DNA from: JBDHZK01 sp039811865
GTDB taxonomy: Bacteria; Actinomycetota; Actinomycetes; Propionibacteriales; Propionibacteriaceae
Length of the DNA stretch: 6,221 bases
NCBI GenBank assembly: GCA_039811865.1
Contig: JBDHZK010000144.1
Coordinates: 1-6,221 of the forward strand
Direction of reading: 5' to 3'
The position numbers and the translations under genes were made by a program. This document shows, piece by piece, positions 1-4,055 of the stretch (within the stretch, counting starts at the first letter, position 1; every line of letters starts with the position of its first letter). The notes under the pieces are model-generated. The model did no database searches, was not told the origin of the DNA, and saw only the letters and a list, made by a program, of their open reading frames with translations.

Positions 1-294
1 GGTCGCGTCGATGACCAACGCTCCTAGTGGGGCGGGGTATCGCGGCGGCTGCTGCTTGCCCTCGGCGTCGGTAGTCCGGGCGTCCGGAGTGTCCACGACG
101 GGGGCGCTGCTGGCGATGCCGAGCCCGGCCAAGGCGTCGGTGACCCGGGCGCCGCTGCCCAGCACGGCCAGCGCGATCGGGCCGGCGGGCAGTTCGCGGC
201 CGCGGCGCAGGACGGGGGCGGCCTGCAGCCCGACGCGCTTGCCGACCGCCTTGCCGACCGGGTGACGCAGCAGGGAGTTGAGGTCGATCTTCAT
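1..294 (-). CDS. fabG: High-molecular-weight 3-oxoacyl-ACP/CoA reductase (FabG4-like), N-terminal part only
   Basis: Ninety-eight codons from an ATG at 294-292 read without a stop to the window edge, so the protein is cut at its C-terminal side. The visible part begins MKIDLNSLLRHPVGKAVG and ends PLGALVIDAT. From memory, that ending matches the GGLVFDAT segment in the N-terminal flavodoxin-like domain of mycobacterial FabG4 (Rv0242c). This domain is found in the roughly 450-residue FabG proteins and precedes the Rossmann ketoreductase domain, which lies outside the window. Those enzymes reduce or oxidise 3-oxoacyl/3-hydroxyacyl thioesters, with NADH in FabG4. The start is supported by GGAGG 7 nt upstream, inside the thiolase gene, and by the one-base overlap with the thiolase stop (TGATG), which implies translational coupling. 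Beside a thiolase, a role as 3-hydroxyacyl-CoA dehydrogenase in beta-oxidation is inferred. The catalytic SDR motifs cannot be checked here. Confidence 0.8.
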   Translation of the reverse strand, partial: MKIDLNSLLRHPVGKAVGKRVGLQAAPVLRRGRELPAGPIALAVLGSGARVTDALAGLGIASSAPVVDTPDARTTDAEGKQQPPRYPAPLGALVIDAT

Positions 295-1571
295 CACACA
301 GCCTCCAGGATCGCGGTGACGCCTTGCCCGCCCGCGGCGCAGACGGAGATGAGCCCACGCGCGCCCGAGCCGCGCTGGGCGAGCAGCTTCGCGGTGGTCG
401 CGACGATGCGCGCCCCCGTGGCCGCGTAGGGGTGGCCCGCCGCCAACGAAGAACCCGCGACGTTGAGCTTGGCGCGGTCGATCGTCCCCAGCGGGCCGTC
501 CAGGCCGAGCCGCTGGCGGCAGAACTCGTCGCTCTCCCAGGCGGCAAGAGTCGCCAAAACGGTCGAGGCGAACGCCTCGTGCAGTTCGAAGAGCGCGAAG
601 TCGTCCAGGGCCAAGCCGTTGCGGGCCAGCAGCCTGGGGATGGCGTACGCCGGTGCCAGCAGCAGGTCGTCGCCGGCGGGGTAGTCGACGGCCGCCACCT
701 CGGCGTCCACGAACCGGGCGAGCACGGGCAGGCGGTGCTCGCGGGCCCAGTCCTCGTCGCCGAGCAGGACGACCGCCGCACCGTCGGACAGGGGAGTGGA
801 GTTGCCCGCCGTCATCGTGGCGCCCTCGCCCTTGCCGAACACGGGTTTGAGGGAGGCCAGCTTCTCCAGCGTCGTGTCGGAGCGCAGGCTCTGGTCTTTG
901 GTAAGGCCCAGGTAGCCGGTGACCAGGTCGTCGAAGAATCCGGATTCCCAGGCCGCGGCGAGGTTGCGGTGGCTGGCCAGCGCGAGTTCGTCCTGCGCCT
1001 GCCGGGTGATGCCCCAGCGCTTGGTGGTGAGCGCCTGGCTTTCACCCATGGAAAGCCCGGTTCGCGGCTCGGCGATCTGCGGGGCCAGGGGGATCAGGTC
1101 AGCCGGCCGGAGCCGTGCATACGCCCGGAGCCGATCCGGCAGCGTCTTGGCCGCATTCGCGGCGAGCATCGCCTTTCGCAGGCCATCGCTGACCGCGATC
1201 GGGGTGTCGGAGGCGGCGTCCACCCCGCCCGCGATACCCGAGGAGATCTGGCCGAGGGAGATCTTGTTGGCGATGTAGATCGTTGCCTCCAGGCCGGTGC
1301 CGCAGGCCTGCTGCAGGTCGCAGGCGGGCGTCGTCGGCGCCAGCGCCGAGCCGAGGACGGCCTCGCGGGTCAGGTTGAAGTCACGGCTGTGCTTCATCAC
1401 CGCGCCCGCGGCGACCTCGCCCATGCGCTCGCCGGCCAGCCCGAAGCGGGCGACCAGGCCGTCCAGGGCGGCGGTGAGCAGGTCGAGGTTGGACGCCCGC
1501 GCCAGCGCGCCGCCCATCTTGCCGAACGGCGTCCGGTTGCCGCCGACGATGACCGGGTTTCCGCGAGCCAT
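294..1571 (-). CDS. fadI: Acetyl-CoA C-acyltransferase (3-ketoacyl-CoA thiolase), FadI/FadA2 type
   Basis: A complete 425-residue thiolase, close to the family length. It cleaves 3-oxoacyl-CoA with CoA to acetyl-CoA and a shortened acyl-CoA, the last step of beta-oxidation, in the cytoplasm. The N-terminal half carries the nucleophile C90 in QQACGTGLEA. The C-terminal half carries HEAF at H331, GHPYAATGAR with H380, and the second catalytic cysteine C411 in CAAGGQG. HEAF, where biosynthetic thiolases usually have NEAF, together with QQACGTG points to the FadI / trifunctional-enzyme beta-subunit branch; mycobacterial FadA2 (Rv0243) is the likely relative. The ATG at 1571-1569 is chosen because GGAGG lies 6 nt upstream and the protein begins with the normal thiolase strand (PVIVGGNRTPFGK). 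It is first in an operon with the FabG4-like reductase. A candidate operator shared with the tetR gene overlaps its presumed promoter. Chain-length preference cannot be read from the sequence. Confidence 0.93.
   Translation of the reverse strand: MARGNPVIVGGNRTPFGKMGGALARASNLDLLTAALDGLVARFGLAGERMGEVAAGAVMKHSRDFNLTREAVLGSALAPTTPACDLQQACGTGLEATIYIANKISLGQISSGIAGGVDAASDTPIAVSDGLRKAMLAANAAKTLPDRLRAYARLRPADLIPLAPQIAEPRTGLSMGESQALTTKRWGITRQAQDELALASHRNLAAAWESGFFDDLVTGYLGLTKDQSLRSDTTLEKLASLKPVFGKGEGATMTAGNSTPLSDGAAVVLLGDEDWAREHRLPVLARFVDAEVAAVDYPAGDDLLLAPAYAIPRLLARNGLALDDFALFELHEAFASTVLATLAAWESDEFCRQRLGLDGPLGTIDRAKLNVAGSSLAAGHPYAATGARIVATTAKLLAQRGSGARGLISVCAAGGQGVTAILEAV
302..306 (-). promoter_or_regulatory. 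Ribosome binding site of the fabG-like gene
   Basis: GGAGG on the minus strand lies 7 nt before the ATG at 294-292, within the last codons of the thiolase. It fixes the reductase start and supports coupled translation of the two genes. Confidence 0.65.
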
Positions 1572-1577
1572 GAGCTG

Positions 1578-1582
1578 CCTCC
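1578..1582 (-). promoter_or_regulatory. Ribosome binding site of the thiolase gene
   Basis: GGAGG on the minus strand, 6 nt before the ATG at 1571-1569, supports this start. Confidence 0.7.
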
Positions 1583-1591
1583 ATGAAGCTA

Positions 1592-1604
1592 GGTATCCGA
1601 TACC
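1592..1604. promoter_or_regulatory. Perfect palindrome GGTATC-C-GATACC upstream of the thiolase
   Basis: Two 6-bp arms are separated by one base, centred 27 bp upstream of the thiolase start codon. Its right half overlaps the left part of the motif shared with the tetR promoter. A dimeric repressor site is a reasonable reading, but binding is inferred only. Confidence 0.45.
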
Positions 1605-1620
1605 GAGAGTAGCAGGTACA
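1594..1620 (+). promoter_or_regulatory. Candidate operator, copy 1 (thiolase promoter)
   Basis: The pattern is TA, one variable base, CCGATAC, four variable bases, AGTAGCAG, one variable base, TACA. It matches 21 of 27 positions at 3361-3387 upstream of tetR. Both copies have two tandem G(A/G)TAC half-sites 16 bp apart. The copy lies in the opposite orientation to the gene it precedes, while the tetR copy lies in the same orientation, so the conservation is not simply a shared promoter. On the minus strand the possible -10 hexamer TACTCT (1611-1606) falls inside it, so a bound protein would block transcription. The -35 match (TACTCA, 1634-1629) is weak. Confidence 0.5.
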
Positions 1621-1782
1621 CCGGAGGCTGAGTAGATCGCGATGCGCGAGTGAGCGGCGATTCAGGCCGCGTCCGGGGAGCGCTCTCGCCGGGACTGTTT
1701 CGATCGCGCGACGTCAGATGCTCTCCGGAGGCCGGGAAACGGGCGCAGCGGTCGAACTTCGACGCCGTGTAGCCAGGCGAAC

Positions 1783-1849
1783 AATCACGACGCCGGACGG
1801 CCGAACACCACCCAGCATCGGCCCGCGGCGGTCAACCGCCGTCGTGATT
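1783..1849. repeat. Inverted repeat with 10-bp perfect arms
   Basis: AATCACGACG (1783-1792) is repeated as its exact complement CGTCGTGATT (1840-1849), 47 bp apart. The smaller hairpin at 1826-1841 overlaps the right arm, so the two foldings compete. It sits just after the dehydrogenase stop codon. It could be part of an mRNA 3' end structure or a protein site. Confidence 0.45.
1826..1841 (-). terminator. GC-rich hairpin downstream of the dehydrogenase, possible terminator
   Basis: CGGCGGT and ACCGCCG pair perfectly around a CA centre (a four-base loop if the inner T-A pair is left open), 21 bp after the dehydrogenase stop codon. No U-run follows on the minus strand, so it would be one of the U-tract-poor terminators common in high-GC actinobacteria, or only an mRNA-stabilising structure. 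Confidence 0.4.
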
Positions 1850-1862
1850 TGGCTCGTTCGAC

Positions 1863-2894
1863 TCAGCGCCCGCCGAGAAGCACCTTCAGCGCCGAGCCGG
1901 CCTTGGCGACGGCGAACGCTTCGTCAGCTTCCGCGATTGGGAAGCGGTGCGTGACCAGCGGCGCGAACGCGGCTGGATGGCTGGCGATCATGGCGAGCGC
2001 CGCGGCATTGTCCGCAGGGGTGTTTGCGGTGTTTCCGGTGATCGTCAACTCGTTGTAGTGGACGAGGTTGGCGTCCAACCAGACCTCGCCGCGCCCCGTC
2101 GGCAGGCCCGCGAAGAAGTTGATCCGGCCCCCGGGCGCCGCGCACCGCAGCGATTGGGTGAACACCTCGGCGACCGGCGTGGTGATCATCACCACGTCCA
2201 CGCCGTCGCCCCCGGTGAGCCGGGAGACCGCGGTGACCAGGTCGTCCGCGACCGGATCGATGGTCTGGGCGCCGAAGTCGGACGCCAGTTGGCGCCGCGC
2301 GGCACTGCGCTGCGACACCAGGATCGGCGCCATCCCCAACTGTCGCCCCACGATCACGCTGATCAGCCCCATCGGCCCGGCGCCGACGACCAGGAGCGAC
2401 TGGCCGCGGGCCGCGCGGACGGCGTCCATGCCCCGCACGACCGCGGCTACCGGCTCGGCGAGGACGGCGACGTCCAGCCCCAGCCCGGGCGGCACCGGCA
2501 ACAAGACGCCGTGCGCCACCGCCTTGGCGGGGACGAGGACCCGCTCGGCGAAGCCGCCGTCCACCGTCAGTCCGATGCCATCGTAGGAGGAACAGATGTT
2601 CGATCGCCCCCGGCGGCACGCTGGGCACCTCCCGCAGGCGAAGTTCGGCGCGACGACCACGGGCGTCCCCGGGTCGAGCCTGGCTCCGCTGACGATGCGT
2701 CCAGACATTTCGTGGCCGGGGACTCGCGTCGTCCCAACGGGATAGAAGCGGTGTTCGCCGCGGGCGATCTTCAGGTCGGTGCCGCAGATGCCGCACCATT
2801 CGACCTCGACCACGGCGTCGCCGGATGCGGGGATCGGTTCCGCGACCTCGCTCACCCGCAGGCGAGTGTCCGGTTGAAACTGGTAGCCAAGCAT
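1863..2894 (-). CDS. Zinc-dependent medium-chain dehydrogenase (MDR family), substrate unknown
   Basis: A 343-residue cytoplasmic alcohol/polyol/threonine-dehydrogenase-like enzyme, the usual family length. The N-terminal GroES-like domain shows the catalytic zinc ligands C37 (CGICGTD), H61-E62 (PGHE) and probably E147 (LAEP). The structural zinc cysteines are C87, C90, C93 and C101. The nucleotide-binding Rossmann domain has GAGPMG at 171-176. At the end of its second strand the acidic residue typical of NAD enzymes is replaced by Q195 followed by R196, which may favour NADP(H). The open frame extends upstream to 3041, but the ATG at 2894-2892 is preferred: AGGGAG lies 5 nt before it, the next residues (LGYQFQPDTRLRV) fit the family N-terminus, and the extra 49 residues are low-complexity and fall in a hairpin. 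It is probably transcribed alone. A role near beta-oxidation genes, such as oxidising an alcohol to feed acyl-CoA formation, is only a guess. Sorbitol- or threonine-dehydrogenase activity is equally possible. Confidence 0.88.
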   Translation of the reverse strand: MLGYQFQPDTRLRVSEVAEPIPASGDAVVEVEWCGICGTDLKIARGEHRFYPVGTTRVPGHEMSGRIVSGARLDPGTPVVVAPNFACGRCPACRRGRSNICSSYDGIGLTVDGGFAERVLVPAKAVAHGVLLPVPPGLGLDVAVLAEPVAAVVRGMDAVRAARGQSLLVVGAGPMGLISVIVGRQLGMAPILVSQRSAARRQLASDFGAQTIDPVADDLVTAVSRLTGGDGVDVVMITTPVAEVFTQSLRCAAPGGRINFFAGLPTGRGEVWLDANLVHYNELTITGNTANTPADNAAALAMIASHPAAFAPLVTHRFPIAEADEAFAVAKAGSALKVLLGGR

Positions 2895-2899
2895 CGCCA

Positions 2900-2905
2900 C
2901 TCCCT
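2900..2905 (-). promoter_or_regulatory. Ribosome binding site of the dehydrogenase gene
   Basis: AGGGAG on the minus strand, 5 nt before the ATG at 2894-2892. It decides for this start over the upstream in-frame ATG at 3041. Confidence 0.65.
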
Positions 2906-2979
2906 TGTGCGCGCCTGCTGGCAGCCTAGCCGCCGCGGTTTCGAGGCTCCGGCCGGAGGAGCCGAAGCGACCAGACGAT

Positions 2980-3048
2980 GCCCCGGCCGAGGGCTTCCCT
3001 CCAGGGCCGGAACTCTTCCGGCCCCCGAGGAAGGCCCTCAACCGGGGC
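2980..3048. repeat. Long imperfect inverted repeat (33-nt arms, 3-nt loop)
   Basis: Arms 2980-3012 and 3016-3048 flank the loop CTC. By hand alignment 27 of 33 positions pair, in blocks GCCCCGG, GAGGGC, CCTC and GGGCCGGAA, with mismatches between them. The symmetry makes both strands encode similar peptides (DAPAEGFPPGPELFRP on plus, DAPVEGLPRGPEEFRP on minus). It lies 86 nt upstream of the dehydrogenase start and would be in its 5' leader if transcription begins beyond it. There is no U-tract on either side and no gene ends here, so it does not look like an ordinary terminator. A dispersed palindromic repeat or a leader structure are the likely readings. Confidence 0.75.
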
Positions 3049-3324
3049 GTCTCGGCGGATCGACCCGCGGCTGGTTCGGGGGGAACACCGTCGCTGGTGG
3101 ATCTGTGACCGGCGCCGCCCGGGGGGACGCGTGCCGTTCACTCGCCTCGCTGTTCGTCGGTTGGGTTCCCGGGGGGCGGAGACTTGTCGACGAAGCGGGA
3201 GGAGCACCTGATCCATCCGCTCTGCGCGCCCGGGGGGATGGGTTCGCAACTCGTTGGTAACCAGATGTTCTTGCCTGCTGCAAGGGACTTTAACAGCACG
3301 CGGAGCCCAACGGTAGTTTACAAC

Positions 3325-3348
3325 TCAAGTATTTTTCCGGATATTTGA
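3325..3348. promoter_or_regulatory. AT-rich inverted repeat upstream of tetR
   Basis: TCAAGTAT (3325-3332) and ATATTTGA (3341-3348) are complementary at 7 of 8 positions around an 8-bp spacer, 64 bp before the tetR start. The right arm ends in TTGACG, a 5/6 match to a -35 box, but no good -10 lies 16-18 bp downstream. It could be a second regulator site or part of a distal promoter. Confidence 0.4.
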
Positions 3349-3360
3349 CGCGTTGTAGAT

Positions 3361-3387
3361 TAGCCGATACGCGCAGTAGCAGATACA
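3361..3387 (+). promoter_or_regulatory. Candidate operator, copy 2 (tetR promoter)
   Basis: This is the second copy of the motif at 1594-1620, with exact GATAC half-sites at 3366-3370 and 3382-3386. An inverted GTACC follows at 3392-3396, so GATAC-N5-GTACC forms an additional near-palindrome. It covers the presumed -35 region of tetR, as expected for autorepression. Confidence 0.5.
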
Positions 3388-3411
3388 TCTCGTACCGGTT
3401 ACCCTGGGCTG
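3376..3411 (+). promoter_or_regulatory. Possible leaderless promoter of tetR
   Basis: TACCCT (3400-3405), fitting the TAnnnT -10 pattern, ends 6 nt before the GTG at 3412. Transcription would therefore start at the start codon. No Shine-Dalgarno sequence precedes the GTG, consistent with a leaderless mRNA. The -35 match is weak (GTAGCA at 3376-3381, 18-bp spacer). Confidence 0.4.
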
Positions 3412-4041
3412 GTGAGCACCGACGGACGCAGCACCCGCTGGGACGCCCATCGCCGGCGCCGGCGACGCGAACTGGTGGAGCATGCCCTGCGGGCCATTCG
3501 CAAACACGGGGCCGGTGTCGGGATGGAAGAGATCGCCGCTCAAGCCGGGACGTCCAAGCCAGTGATCTATCGCCACTTCACCGACCGAGCCGGGCTGTAC
3601 GAGGCGGTCGTCGAGTCAGTGCACGACTTCATCCACGCCGACCTCAGCGCGGCATTGGCAGTCACCGACTCCTCCGATCTGGGGGTGCTCGTCGCCCGCC
3701 TCGCCGACGGCTACCTCGCCCTGGTCGAGCGGGACCCCGAGATCTATCGGTTCGTGGTCACCAGGCCCGTCGCGGACGTGTCGGCCGCCGACGCTCTGCT
3801 CGCGGGTCTCACCGAACGCATTGCCGCCCACGTCAGCCGGGCGATCCGCGCCAATCTCGAAACCCGTGGCCTACCCACCCAGGCCGCCGACACCTGGGGG
3901 CACGGGCTGGTCGGCTTCGTTCGCGCCGCGGCAGACCACTGGCTCGTCGATCCCGGCGGACGTTCCCGGGCCGACATCGTCGACGAAATCACCGCGTTGT
4001 TTCGCCCCGCCTTCGCGGCGGGGCTGATCACCACCTCGTGA
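3412..4041 (+). CDS. TetR/AcrR-family transcriptional regulator
   Basis: A 209-residue protein of typical TetR size. A basic N-terminus (TRWDAHRRRRRRELVEHALR) leads into the helix-turn-helix at about residues 38-58: MEEIAAQAGTSKPVIYRHF, then TDRAGLYEAV, the hallmark TetR sequence. The remaining 140 or so residues are helical, vary within the family, and would form the dimer and ligand pocket. The GTG start is the first that keeps the basic arm and matches a leaderless promoter pattern. It sits 14 nt upstream of the acyl-CoA oxidase, so it is first gene of that operon. Local autorepressors of fatty acid genes often respond to acyl-CoA; both that ligand and autorepression are inferred from context and from the motif at 3361-3387. 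The same motif before the thiolase suggests a second target. Confidence 0.92.
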   Translation: MSTDGRSTRWDAHRRRRRRELVEHALRAIRKHGAGVGMEEIAAQAGTSKPVIYRHFTDRAGLYEAVVESVHDFIHADLSAALAVTDSSDLGVLVARLADGYLALVERDPEIYRFVVTRPVADVSAADALLAGLTERIAAHVSRAIRANLETRGLPTQAADTWGHGLVGFVRAAADHWLVDPGGRSRADIVDEITALFRPAFAAGLITTS

Positions 4042-4044
4042 CCC

Positions 4045-4050
4045 AGGAGG
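4045..4050 (+). promoter_or_regulatory. Ribosome binding site of the acyl-CoA oxidase
   Basis: A perfect AGGAGG lies 5 nt before GTG 4056. An ATG overlaps it at 4054-4056 but is in another frame, so GTG 4056 is the start. Confidence 0.8.
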
Positions 4051-4055
4051 TCAAT

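Larger units (their letters stand above)
1572..1862. other. Intergenic region between thiolase and dehydrogenase genes
   Basis: This gap separates two minus-strand genes. Its left end (about 1572-1640) is the promoter and leader of the thiolase, with the shared motif at 1594-1620. The middle (about 1640-1780) shows no coding sequence I can support. It contains a 13-bp perfect palindrome, GTCGAA-C-TTCGAC, at 1751-1763. The right end holds a hairpin and a longer inverted repeat downstream of the dehydrogenase stop. Short open frames here are not gene-like. Confidence 0.7.
2895..3411. other. Long gene-free region between divergent dehydrogenase and tetR genes
   Basis: No credible gene was seen in these 517 bp; open frames on both strands are low-complexity and unlike any family I know. 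From the left it holds a 12-bp palindrome CTCCGGCCGGAG (2947-2958) and the long hairpin at 2980-3048. A GC-rich stretch follows with four G6 runs (3078, 3121, 3171, 3232), three of them inside CCCGGGGGG. From about 3255 to 3400 an AT-richer stretch contains the tetR control sites. The dehydrogenase promoter must lie here too but could not be placed. Confidence 0.7.

Noticed and set aside
11..265. 84-residue plus-strand open frame
   Set aside because: It is antisense to the FabG4-like gene, whose minus-strand reading is supported by a ribosome site, coupling and the LVIDAT segment.
1751..1763. LexA/SOS box at the GTCGAACTTCGAC palindrome
   Set aside because: The half-sites are much too close together: actinobacterial SOS boxes are TCGAAC-N4-GTTCGA or very near this, and here there is no 4-base gap and no GTTCGA arm.
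2895..3041. 49-residue N-terminal extension of the dehydrogenase
   Set aside because: It is Ser/Gly/Ala/Arg-rich, reads through the hairpin, has no family match, and a ribosome site sits right before the inner ATG at 2894.
3078..3237. Intramolecular G-quadruplex from the G6 runs
   Set aside because: The runs are 43-61 bp apart, far too distant for a stable quadruplex loop.
3181..3348. Small open frame through 3181-3348 as a short gene or gene remnant
   Set aside because: No ribosome site before a usable start, no recognisable protein, and it runs through the AT-rich tetR control region.
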